Shown piece after piece: positions 51,597-59,419 of a DNA stretch of 64,000 nucleotides. Under the pieces are notes generated by a model. The model did no database searches and was not told the DNA's origin. It saw only the letters and a program-made list of their open reading frames with translations. Both the position numbers and the translations under genes were made by a program. The DNA lies in the NCBI GenBank assembly GCA_020161935.1, contig JAIUNI010000002.1, forward strand, positions 620,001-684,000, in the 5' to 3' direction. Source of the DNA: Chloroflexota bacterium. GTDB taxonomy: Bacteria > Chloroflexota > Anaerolineae > Aggregatilineales > Phototrophicaceae. The first letter of the stretch is position 1; every line of letters starts with the position of its first letter.

Positions 51597-53582
51597 CTAT
51601 TGATATGACTCAGGGTTCAGGTTCAACGGTAAGGTGACGACGAAGGTACTCCCCTGACTAATTTCACTTTCAACAGTGATGCTGCCCTGCATGAGCAGTG
51701 CGAGGCGTTTAACAATAGCGAGACCCAGACCCGCGCCTTGATGTTTACGGGTCGAGCTGTTATCCAACTGGACGAAATCATCGAAGATAACGTGCTTTTG
51801 CGAGGCAGGAATCCCGATGCCCGTATCCGCGACTTCGATCATCAAGCGTTCGGCGTGGCTGCGAACAGTCAGCGTAATCGTGCCGCCCTTCTCGGTGAAC
51901 TTGAGGGCGTTGCCGACCAAGTTCAACATGATTTGCCCCATACGTTCTTCGTCGTGGGTGATGGTTTCTGGCAGTTCAGAAGCCACATCAATCTTGAGCG
52001 TGAGTCCTTTTTCTTTGGCTTGCAGGCCGAGGTCAGTGCCGATGTTATTGGCAAGCTGACGGATGGACATGGTGACGGGAACAATCTTCAAGCCGCCGGT
52101 GGCGATACGCGAGATGTCGAGAATGTTGTTAATGAGGTTCAACAAGCGCTGGCTGTTGGCGATGGAGCGCTCCGCCATGTGGGCGTTATCGGCGTTTAAT
52201 TGCTCGCTGAACAACATCAAGTGCTGGAAGCCGATCATGGCGTTCAAGGGGGTGCGGAGTTCGTGGCTCATGGTCGCCAAGAACAGGTCTTTCATCCGCA
52301 GCGCTTCCTGTGCTTCGCGGCGGGCTTCGCGTTCGTTCGCCAGCAAAACTTCGCGTTCCTGTTCGGCTTCCTTACGGGCGGTGATGTCCTGATTCACACC
52401 AGCGAGGCGCAGCGGTGTGCCGTCGGCCATGCGTTCGGTCAGTTGGGCTTTGGCGTAAATCCACTTCCAACTGCCATCTTTGGTTTGGGTGCGGAACTCG
52501 GTGACGTACTCCGGCGCTTTACCGGTAACGTAGTTCATGACCACTTCGAACAGCTTGGGTAGATCGTCCGGGTGAACTTCGCTGGTGTGGGTGGGGTTTT
52601 CGCCCGCCAATTCACCGGGGGCGAAGCCGAGCATTTTCTCGTAGCGGGCATCGAACAGCGTTTTGTTGGAAATCAGATCTGCTTCCCAACTGCCCAACTG
52701 CGCGATATCCATCGCCATTTCCAAATCATTCTTGGAACGTTCAAGTGCGAGGTCGGCCTGTTTACGTTCGGTGATGTCGTCGTATGTACCCAGCACGCCG
52801 ATGATTTCACCCGCCACATTTCGCAGCGGGATTTTGCTGGTACGCAGCCACATTGAGCCACCATCGGGTGTCGTTTGCTGTATTTCGAAGTTCAGCTTGC
52901 TCTTACCGGAAGCGATGACTTTTTGGTCATCGAGGCGGTAGGCTTCGGCTTCATTGGGGTAGAAATCCGCATCCGATTTACCAATGATCGCCTTCGACGA
53001 TTTGAGCTTGGCATCCTGAGCAAAGAGCTTGTTGCTGCCGAGGTATACCGAGTTGGTATCTTTCCAGAACACGCGCACTGGAATGGCATCCAGCACCATC
53101 TGGAGTAAGTTGCGGGACTCCAATGCTTCTTTTTCGGCATGAACACGATCACTAATATCAATGCTCAGACGAAGCGCACCAATTTGCTTTCCGTATTCAT
53201 CATATTTAGGGGAAAACCAGATCTGAAGATGAACATCATCATGAGTTTGAACAAACTGAAGGCTTTCGCCAGCTAAGGCACGCTTAAAGCTCTCAACATT
53301 TTTCGGATCATTACGGAAGATCTCAAAAGCATTCAGGCCAACTTCTTGACCGGGTTTGACCCCCGTTAACAATAAGCCTTTTCCCTCTGCCAGAGTGATA
53401 TCGCCTTTCATATCAACACCGTATAAAATGAGGGGCAAATTTTCGGTGACTGTACGTAATCTACGGGCGCTGATTTCGTGATCGTGCACGAGCTGATGTT
53501 CTTTTTCTTCAAGCTGCCGTTCTAGATCTGCGACACGCGCCCGAAGCTGTTCGATTTGGTCGATTCCTTCAATAAGAGTCAC
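51597..53582 (-). CDS. Cytosolic sensor histidine kinase with three PAS domains
   Basis: A 661-residue kinase without membrane segments. An N-terminal coiled coil (~8-45) leads to three PAS units: ~45-150, ~155-275 (ending TYDDITERKQAD) and ~285-405 (ending GVNQDITARKEAE). The HisKA helix has MSHELRTPLNAMIGF with H440. The ATPase domain has NLVGNALKF (N box), DTGIGIP (G1) and GAGLGLAIVKRL (G2). GTG 53582 is preceded by AGGAGC at eight bases. It is the first gene of an operon with two receiver-only proteins, which it likely phosphorylates. Signal unknown. Confidence 0.92.
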   Translation of the reverse strand: MTLIEGIDQIEQLRARVADLERQLEEKEHQLVHDHEISARRLRTVTENLPLILYGVDMKGDITLAEGKGLLLTGVKPGQEVGLNAFEIFRNDPKNVESFKRALAGESLQFVQTHDDVHLQIWFSPKYDEYGKQIGALRLSIDISDRVHAEKEALESRNLLQMVLDAIPVRVFWKDTNSVYLGSNKLFAQDAKLKSSKAIIGKSDADFYPNEAEAYRLDDQKVIASGKSKLNFEIQQTTPDGGSMWLRTSKIPLRNVAGEIIGVLGTYDDITERKQADLALERSKNDLEMAMDIAQLGSWEADLISNKTLFDARYEKMLGFAPGELAGENPTHTSEVHPDDLPKLFEVVMNYVTGKAPEYVTEFRTQTKDGSWKWIYAKAQLTERMADGTPLRLAGVNQDITARKEAEQEREVLLANEREARREAQEALRMKDLFLATMSHELRTPLNAMIGFQHLMLFSEQLNADNAHMAERSIANSQRLLNLINNILDISRIATGGLKIVPVTMSIRQLANNIGTDLGLQAKEKGLTLKIDVASELPETITHDEERMGQIMLNLVGNALKFTEKGGTITLTVRSHAERLMIEVADTGIGIPASQKHVIFDDFVQLDNSSTRKHQGAGLGLAIVKRLALLMQGSITVESEISQGSTFVVTLPLNLNPESYQ

Positions 53583-53741
53583 ACTTTTGCTCCTAAATTA
53601 TTCTGTTCTTTTGATGAGTGACGGCTTTAGCTAAATTATTGCATTAAGGCGCTCAAATATTAATTAAGGAATTTTATGCAATACTGTATCTCAACAAAAA
53701 CTTGAGATTCAAGTATATGCAGCTTAATGGTGGAGGTATTC

Positions 53742-54161
53742 ATGAGCAGTCAAAAATCGACACCTGCCAATATGAATTTGATCGATATGGTACAGCAAGC
53801 ACGCATGGCGCATGACCGAGAGGCTCTGCCCTCACAGGTGAGTGGGGTCTACTGGATTGAGTCCAAGCCGCTTGGTGATGTGGAGCCGCCAACGGCACAT
53901 ACGGGTGACTGGATGATTACGACAACGCTTGAGGCGGTTGATGCGCTGTGGATTACGATTCGGACGGCGACTGAACAAGGGCTGCTGGGTTACAAATCGA
54001 AAGTGGCGACGATTGCAACCAAAGGGCGCAGCACCCATGAACGGGTGATCGTGGTGCGGACGTATGATGCGGATGATCGCGCGGATGTGGCACGGGTTGA
54101 GGCCGTGCTGCGGGGGATGGGAATCACCGATATGCAATATGAACGGTTGGGGGAAAGTTAA
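53742..54161 (+). CDS. Small conserved protein, putative phosphothreonine-lyase-like/DUF1917 type
   Basis: A 139-residue cytosolic protein. 'YWIESKPLGDVEPPTAHTGDWMI', 'VDALWITIRTATEQGLLGYKSKVATIA' and 'RVIVVRTYDADDRADVARVEAVLRGMGI' fit a family annotated as putative phosphothreonine lyase domain/BLES03-like. ATG 53742 has GGAGG six bases before it; the frame opens 15 bases earlier. Activity in bacteria is not established. Divergent from the kinase operon. Confidence 0.6.
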   Translation: MSSQKSTPANMNLIDMVQQARMAHDREALPSQVSGVYWIESKPLGDVEPPTAHTGDWMITTTLEAVDALWITIRTATEQGLLGYKSKVATIATKGRSTHERVIVVRTYDADDRADVARVEAVLRGMGITDMQYERLGES

Positions 54162-54228
54162 GCGTTGGAAGTGCCAGAACGGTTCAGTAGAATGATGCAA
54201 AAACAGGCTACCAGAGAAGGGGAAAACT

Positions 54229-54603
54229 ATGATGATGCGATCAAAATTTCTTGCGGTGATGCTGGCTGTTGTGCTGATACTCGGTATTTTAGTCGCGGTG
54301 GTTTCGGCACAGACGGAAACCCCTACGCCTACCCCGGCGGCGGCGCGGGTGCGGGCAGGTGCGCCGAGTACGCTGGCTGACCTGCTGAACGAGGCGATTA
54401 TCAGCGAGGAACGGATTACGTTTGACTTCATCGTTCCAGTGGTGACGGGCGAACGGGTATGGACGCTGCCGGATGATGCTAGCAAGCGGGTGATTTCGGC
54501 GGTGGGGGCGGATTACGTGTGCTTTAGCGAGCCGTGGAATGACGGCAGCCGCGAACGCTGCACGCCGTTTAGCAATATTTCGAGCGTGACGTTTTTGAGG
54601 TAG
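54229..54603 (+). CDS. Small secreted protein of unknown function
   Basis: A 124-residue exported protein. Signal peptide to about VSAQ (residue 27), a TETPTPTPAAA linker, then an ~85-residue domain with two Cys (VCFSEPW, ERCTPF) that could form a disulfide. Three consecutive ATG codons begin the gene; GAAGGGG stands just before. I do not recognise the domain. Confidence 0.65.
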   Translation: MMMRSKFLAVMLAVVLILGILVAVVSAQTETPTPTPAAARVRAGAPSTLADLLNEAIISEERITFDFIVPVVTGERVWTLPDDASKRVISAVGADYVCFSEPWNDGSRERCTPFSNISSVTFLR

Positions 54604-54604
54604 G

Positions 54605-54792
54605 GTTATCCCCTCACTCCACCATCAGCCTCTCCCTCAGGGCGAGGGGAAGCCATGCGGGAAGGTAGTGGGATACGGAATGGTGTGAGTGTGTTTAAAA
54701 GCCCTCACCCCCAGCCCCTCTCCCTCAGGGCGAGGGGAGCCATGCGGGACGAGGACAGAACGTAAGAAAGGGCGCAAGGCGTTGCGCCTCTA
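54605..54792. repeat. Cluster of dispersed repeats
   Basis: Two units with CCCTCAGGGCGAGGGG (54,638- and 54,722-) and 'agccatgcggga' after each. A palindrome GGCGCAA/TTGCGCC (54771-54777, 54782-54788) ending in TCTAC follows. These belong to the families at 12.4, 34.5 and 19.7 kb. No gene. Confidence 0.75.
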
Positions 54793-54821
54793 CAGATCAT
54801 TTATGTTTAGGGGTAACTTCG

Positions 54822-55658
54822 ATGAGCAAGCGCGTACCGTTGGAACCTGTGATCGCGACTGAGTTGTTCCCCGACATTCGGGTTGAGTTGGAACGTGTTT
54901 TAGAGTCGCTGACCGACGACCAGTGGGAGTATCCGACGGCTTGTACGGGCTGGGCAGTGCGCGATGTGGCGCTGCACCTGTTGGGGACGCGGATCGGTTT
55001 GCTTTCCGGCTTCCGCGACAATGATGGGCAGTGGGTGAAGGTCAATAGTTGGGAAGAATTGGTGACGCTGATTGACGAGCTGAACGCGCTGTGGGTGAAA
55101 GCGGCGCGACGCATCAGCCGCAAACTGCTCATTTCGCTGCTAGGGTTTACGAACGAGCAGATCATCACCTTCCTCAACACGCTTGACCCACAGGCGATGG
55201 GCGGCCCGATTGGTTGGGCGGGCGATCAACCCCACCCGATATGGCTGCATATCGCGCGGGAACTGACGGAGCAGTGGGCGCATCACCAACATATTTGCGA
55301 CGCGGTGGGGATCACCAGTTTGAAGGAAGCGCGGTTCGTGCATCCGGTACTCAGCACCTACGTGCGGGCGCTGCCGCAAACTTACCATGATACGGCTGCA
55401 CCGAACCACACACTGGTGAAGCTGGTGGTGACGGGCGAAGGCGGCGGGGTGTGGCATCTGGTACGCGAGGCGGAGAAGTGGGTGCTGTACGCGGAGACCG
55501 ATTTATCACCGACAGCGACGATCTCGATGGACGTAGATACGGCGTGGCGGATGTTCACGAAGGGGTTAGAAGCCGAGACGATCCGGCAGCGGGCGGATTT
55601 TGAGGGCGACCGGGCGCTGGCGGAAGTGATGTTGGGGACGGTGGCGATTATTGGGTGA
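54822..55658 (+). CDS. Maleylpyruvate isomerase/TIGR03083-type protein
   Basis: A 278-residue protein. The N-terminal DinB-like helical domain has LTDDQWEYPTACTGWAVRDVALHLLGTR, with the PT.C.GW.V.D...H pattern of mycothiol-dependent enzymes. The middle has 'ELTEQWAHHQHICDAVG' with further His. A C-terminal SCP2-like part ends with 'DFEGDRALAEVMLGTVAII'. Members include mycothiol-dependent maleylpyruvate isomerase; most are uncharacterised. Monocistronic. Confidence 0.8.
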   Translation: MSKRVPLEPVIATELFPDIRVELERVLESLTDDQWEYPTACTGWAVRDVALHLLGTRIGLLSGFRDNDGQWVKVNSWEELVTLIDELNALWVKAARRISRKLLISLLGFTNEQIITFLNTLDPQAMGGPIGWAGDQPHPIWLHIARELTEQWAHHQHICDAVGITSLKEARFVHPVLSTYVRALPQTYHDTAAPNHTLVKLVVTGEGGGVWHLVREAEKWVLYAETDLSPTATISMDVDTAWRMFTKGLEAETIRQRADFEGDRALAEVMLGTVAIIG

Positions 55659-55679
55659 GAAAGACCTTACGCCCAGGAC

Positions 55680-55835
55680 CTCACCCCCCACGACGCTACG
55701 TTCGCAGGCTCACTCCAGCGTCAGCCCTCTCCAAAAGTGGTAGAGGGGGAGTCATATGGGAGGGTCTCAGCCCCTCCCCTACGAAAAGACGATGTTTGAG
55801 GTAGGGAACAAGGGCGCACGGATATGCGCCCCTAC
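55680..55835. repeat. Dispersed repeats and palindromes
   Basis: A unit with 'acgttcgcaggctcactcc' (near 55,700), a palindrome GGGAGGG/CCCTCCC (55758-55764, 55772-55778) ending CCTAC, and a second GGGCGCA/TGCGCCC (55812-55818, 55825-55831) ending CTAC. Confidence 0.75.
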
Positions 55836-55845
55836 AAAGGATGCG

Positions 55846-56283
55846 TTAGGGGAGTTTGTCGACGATGTTGGCGATGCGGCGGTCGCGGGTTTCCTGTGAC
55901 TTGGCCTCGTTGACCTGCCGGACAAACTCTTTCTTTTTCGAGGGTGCGGAAGCCTCGAAGGCTTCGGTCGCGCCGGGTTTGGCGGCAAGGGCAGCGGCGA
56001 GATCTTCCGGCACATCGACGGTGCGCGGCTCGGTGTCGAGTTCGAGCGTCACGTCGAGTTCATCCCCAACCTTAACGCCGGTGAGTGCGCGGTTTTCGGC
56101 ACTCACACCGACCATGAACTGACCGCCCATGACGGCGACCGTGTTGCGGTAGGTCTTGCCGTTGAGGGTGACTTTGACTGGCGGCTTCTTACCTTTGCCA
56201 AGTTCTTCGACAATTTCCGGCGGGATAACAATACCGGCTGTGTTGCCACCGCCGCTTATGATGGTGGTACGGAATGTAGGCAT
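55846..56283 (-). CDS. DUF1905/YdeI (OmdA) family protein
   Basis: A 145-residue protein. A DUF1905 beta barrel (1-~90: 'GIVIPPEIVEELG', 'FMVGVSAENRALTGVKVGDELDVTLELD') is followed by an OmpD-associated (OmdA) helical tail with 'SKKKEFVRQVNEAKSQETRDRRIANIV'. AAGGAG precedes ATG. Family often involved in stress tolerance, without a defined activity. The next upstream gene ends 28 bases away. Confidence 0.83.
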   Translation of the reverse strand: MPTFRTTIISGGGNTAGIVIPPEIVEELGKGKKPPVKVTLNGKTYRNTVAVMGGQFMVGVSAENRALTGVKVGDELDVTLELDTEPRTVDVPEDLAAALAAKPGATEAFEASAPSKKKEFVRQVNEAKSQETRDRRIANIVDKLP

Positions 56284-56310
56284 TCGGTTTGCTCCTTTAC
56301 TATACGCGGC

Positions 56311-56661
56311 TTAACCAGCGGCTTTCTTCAACAGTTTGCCCAAGAAATCGTAATCAACCGATTTGTCCTTCAAGATTTTAACGGTTTTGCGTTCGGGCGG
56401 GCCATCCTCAAAAAAACCGGTCGGCGCTTCAATATCCTGCGCGTTGAAGATGGTGAACGTCACCCAGCCCTTTGCCGTGCCGAGGACAGCGGCGTACTTA
56501 CCGGCTTTGAGGAAGTGCGGCTTGCCATACTGGATGCGCTCGGAGAAGTCGGGAATGTTTTCTTGGGCGAGTTTACGCAGCTTCTCTGAAATCTCGACCT
56601 GCCATTCCTGATTTGGCTTATCGTTTAGTTTGTTGATGAAATCAGTGACATCTTGACTCAT
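56311..56661 (-). CDS. DUF1801 family protein
   Basis: A 116-residue protein. 'FSERIQYGKPHFLKAGKYAAVLGTAKGWVTFTIF' and the C-terminal 'KTVKILKDKSVDYDFLGKLLKKA' match DUF1801 (YdhG/Fra-like). GGAGTG precedes ATG. It sits between the alpha/beta hydrolase and DUF1905 genes, all on one strand and close together. Function unknown. Confidence 0.78.
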   Translation of the reverse strand: MSQDVTDFINKLNDKPNQEWQVEISEKLRKLAQENIPDFSERIQYGKPHFLKAGKYAAVLGTAKGWVTFTIFNAQDIEAPTGFFEDGPPERKTVKILKDKSVDYDFLGKLLKKAAG

Positions 56662-56679
56662 GTTCGTTCACTCCACAAA

Positions 56680-57480
56680 TTAACGTGATAAAAATTCGGT
56701 TACAACGGGTGCAATCACTTTCATGTCGATGTTGGTATGGCTCAACCCTGCCAGCGAGCGAAACCCGGCATTTGGCAGCGCCTGAGCCAATGCTTGAGCG
56801 GTGTTCTGTAAGGATACCACGGCCTTATCGCCTGTCATCACCAGTGTGGGTACGGTGACGGATGACCATTTATCCGCCGGGAACGGCTGACCGGGGATGT
56901 GATCCGCCAGCATGGCCGCGTCGTAAGGCAGGGTGTTGGCGACGGCGGTGAGGCGCTTCCACACGGGCAGCAGGCGCATGATGGTGACGACGAAACCGGG
57001 CGCACCCATGCCTTTGGTCATGAAGTAGCGGACAGCTTCACCGCGGCGGTCGGCGGCAATCAGCGCGGTGACATGCTGCTGGAAGTCGGACGGTGGCAGC
57101 GGGCCGCTGTGGTCGATGCGGTAAGCGGGATCGTAGAGCGCCATCTTCTTGATGTTCAAACCGCTGGCTGCTGCCTTGAGCGCCAGCACCGCACCGGACG
57201 ATAAGCCCCACAGATGAGCCGAACCACCCGCCGCTTGGATCAAAGCCGCGAGGTCTTCGATTTCGCGCTCGACGGCGTAGGGTTTGGTATCGCCGCTGTC
57301 ACCGCGACCCCGGCGGTCGTAGTTCAGCACCGTAAAGTTTTTCGAGAGCAAATTAGCCAGCTCGACCGAGCCGGAGAAGTGGCGGAAGCTAAACGCGCCG
57401 TTGACCAAAATTACCGGTTCGCCCTGCCCGCTCTGGTCGTAGGCGATGCGCGTCCCATCTTTGGAAGTCACTGTTTTCAT
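56680..57480 (-). CDS. Alpha/beta hydrolase, paralogue 1
   Basis: A 266-residue hydrolase. Start at ATG 57480 (MKTVTSKDGTRIAYDQSG) is supported by alignment to the two paralogues at 62.0 and 62.9 kb. 'VLNYDRRGRGDSGDTKPYAVEREIEDL' is the cap-side signature shared by all three. Nucleophile Ser94 in WGLSSGAVL; likely Asp in 'LVMTGDKAV' and His in 'LAGLSHTNIDM'. Cytosolic. Substrate unknown. Confidence 0.83.
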   Translation of the reverse strand: MKTVTSKDGTRIAYDQSGQGEPVILVNGAFSFRHFSGSVELANLLSKNFTVLNYDRRGRGDSGDTKPYAVEREIEDLAALIQAAGGSAHLWGLSSGAVLALKAAASGLNIKKMALYDPAYRIDHSGPLPPSDFQQHVTALIAADRRGEAVRYFMTKGMGAPGFVVTIMRLLPVWKRLTAVANTLPYDAAMLADHIPGQPFPADKWSSVTVPTLVMTGDKAVVSLQNTAQALAQALPNAGFRSLAGLSHTNIDMKVIAPVVTEFLSR

Positions 57481-57569
57481 ATTAGACATCTCTTTAGACA
57501 TTTACCGTGAATAGTTCTATGGTAGTGGAAAAACAAGGAGGCGCATTGTACGGAAACGACACGCATGAT

Positions 57570-57598
57570 GTAGGAATTTGCCGGCGGCAAATCCCTAC
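57570..57598. repeat. GTAGG/CCTAC-bounded palindrome
   Basis: GTAGGAATTTGCCG at 57570-57583 pairs with CGGCAAATCCCTAC at 57585-57598, one mismatch. Sits between two alpha/beta hydrolase genes of the same strand. Confidence 0.8.
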
Positions 57599-57612
57599 GA
57601 TTTTAGTGGTGA

Positions 57613-58536
57613 TTACGGCGCGTCGAGGAAGGGGGCGACCGTGCTTGCCAGCAGCGGCGACATGAAGATGCTGTAGTGGGTAGTGGCCGGCAGGACAGCG
57701 AGCTGCGCGGTGGACATGCCGGAGCCATCCCAACCCGCGTCCTTTTGACCGCCGCCGAGCAGTTCGAAGAAGGCAACCGCGTGTGAGGTGCGGACGCTGT
57801 CGGCATCCCCGACGACCAGCAAAACCGGCAGTTTGATGTTGGGGATATCCGCTGACCAATCATAGTCAGTCGTCAACAGGGTATTCAGCTTATCCAGCAG
57901 CACGGGGAAATCTTCCACGCGCGGCGCGAGGGCGGCGTAGGTCTGGTACATGGGTGTCTGCTTCATCCCTTCGGCGGCGGCGGCACTCATCTGCGCCATA
58001 CCCGCGAGGGCTTCAGGATACCAGCCGTGAAATTGGTAAGGTGTGGAGACCAGCACCAGCTTACGCACGACTTCGGGGTGACGAATAGCGGTTTGCAGGG
58101 CGACACCACCACCGAGCGAGTAACCCATCACATCGGCATTTTCGAAGCCGAGGTAGGTGATGAGCGCGGCGACATCATCGGCCATCGCTTCGAAGGTTAG
58201 TGGGCGGTCAATGTCGGCGGTACGACCGTGGCCTTGCAAGTCGACACCGATGACCTGTCGGCCTTCCGCCAACGTAGACAGCACCGGGCCGAACATTTCG
58301 ATTGCACCGAGGCCGCCGTGCAGCAAGATCAGCGGTTGGCCTTCGCCGTAAATTTCATAGTACAACTCGATGCCATTGACCGGGGCGTAGCCAGAATCAG
58401 ACGCAGAGCCAGACATTTGCGACTCCTCATGGGTAGGTGTTGTAGGTGTAGGATCGGTTTGTGCCAACGTGGCAGCCGAGGCGGTTAAAGTCAAACCAGC
58501 AGCGGCGATTAGGGTGATAAACGTTCGTTTCAACAT
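57613..58536 (-). CDS. Secreted alpha/beta hydrolase
   Basis: A 307-residue exported hydrolase. Signal peptide to about ATLAQ (residue 26), short TDPTPTTPT linker. Oxyanion region 'LILLHGGLGAIEMFG', nucleophile elbow GYSLGG, 'LLVVGDADSVR' with likely catalytic Asp and 'LPATTHYSIFM' with His. A different subfamily from the three cytosolic paralogues. Family activity: ester, epoxide or haloalkane hydrolysis. The AraC gene lies upstream on the same strand, 41 bases away. Confidence 0.85.
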   Translation of the reverse strand: MLKRTFITLIAAAGLTLTASAATLAQTDPTPTTPTHEESQMSGSASDSGYAPVNGIELYYEIYGEGQPLILLHGGLGAIEMFGPVLSTLAEGRQVIGVDLQGHGRTADIDRPLTFEAMADDVAALITYLGFENADVMGYSLGGGVALQTAIRHPEVVRKLVLVSTPYQFHGWYPEALAGMAQMSAAAAEGMKQTPMYQTYAALAPRVEDFPVLLDKLNTLLTTDYDWSADIPNIKLPVLLVVGDADSVRTSHAVAFFELLGGGQKDAGWDGSGMSTAQLAVLPATTHYSIFMSPLLASTVAPFLDAP

Positions 58537-58577
58537 GCTTGCTCTCCTGTTGCTTTGCTGAACGTTTACATTTTATT

Positions 58578-59291
58578 TCATTCAAAGAGGGTTGTATTGT
58601 ACAGAAGCGACAAGCGCTCCTGCCTCCCTTCATCCATGATTTGAGCAGGGGTTTGCCCGATATACTGCTTGAGGGAACGGGTTAAATGCGGCTGGTCGAA
58701 ATAACCGGCTTTAAACACGGTATCCAGAATCGAAGTCCCTTGTTTGAGGAGCGCGGTCGCCTTACGCGCACGTTCAACCTGACGGGTGGTGGTTTGCGTG
58801 AGGCCGGTGGCGTGCAAAAAGCGGCGCTGTGCCGAACGCTGCGAGAGGTCGTTTACCCGACCGTGCAAAGCGGCTTCGACCATTGGTTCGCGCACAAGCA
58901 TTCCCGCGCGGACGAGGCGCTCGATAAAGGTATCGGCGTTTTCGAAAGTGGGTGCTTCCCACGGGGAGCTGTGCAGCCAGAAGGACTTGTTGGAGGCATC
59001 CGGCAGGTTGATGGCGGTATCCACCAAGCTCTTAACGGGCAGATGGGGCATGAACGTGCCGAACTTGAACATAATGCCGACGAACTCGGCTCCGGCAGGG
59101 GCGAAGGCGGGTGAGGCTTTGGTTTCCGGGCCACGCACCGTAATCAGCGTCTGCCCCTGAATGCGGGTCACGACTAACTGCCAGTGAGTGAAGGCCATCG
59201 AAATAAACGCACCGGCTTCATCGCTGCGGTTGCGCCACACCTGCTCGACGAAGGGTGAATCGGAGAGTCGTTGTTCAGCCGTTAAGTCCAT
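58578..59291 (-). CDS. AraC-family transcriptional regulator
   Basis: A 237-residue regulator. An N-terminal sensor part (1-~135) is of the type found with 'AFAPAGAEFVGIMFKFGTFMPHLP'. Two C-terminal HTH motifs occur in the AraC domain (~140-237: 'LSQRSAQRRFLHATGLTQTTTRQVERARKA', then 'DTVFKAGYFDQPHLTRSLKQYIGQTPAQI'). ATG 59291 is chosen; the frame is open to 59384 through repeat DNA. Likely controls the adjacent secreted hydrolase or UvrA-like gene. Confidence 0.85.
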   Translation of the reverse strand: MDLTAEQRLSDSPFVEQVWRNRSDEAGAFISMAFTHWQLVVTRIQGQTLITVRGPETKASPAFAPAGAEFVGIMFKFGTFMPHLPVKSLVDTAINLPDASNKSFWLHSSPWEAPTFENADTFIERLVRAGMLVREPMVEAALHGRVNDLSQRSAQRRFLHATGLTQTTTRQVERARKATALLKQGTSILDTVFKAGYFDQPHLTRSLKQYIGQTPAQIMDEGRQERLSLLYNTTLFE

Positions 59292-59332
59292 ATTTGATTT
59301 CACTCCCTGCTCCGGTGTGATGGAATTGCGGC

Positions 59333-59356
59333 GGATGAGGCACGCCTCATCCCTAC
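59333..59356. repeat. GGATGAGG/CCTCATCC palindrome
   Basis: Perfect 8-bp stem (59333-59340, 59345-59352) followed by CTAC. A member of the dispersed palindrome family; its stem sequence is unlike the others while the end is constant. Confidence 0.75.
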
Positions 59357-59419
59357 AAAATACAAATAGGGTGGGAAAGCTCATTTACGCCCCACCCTAG
59401 TTTAACCTACTATTCCCGA

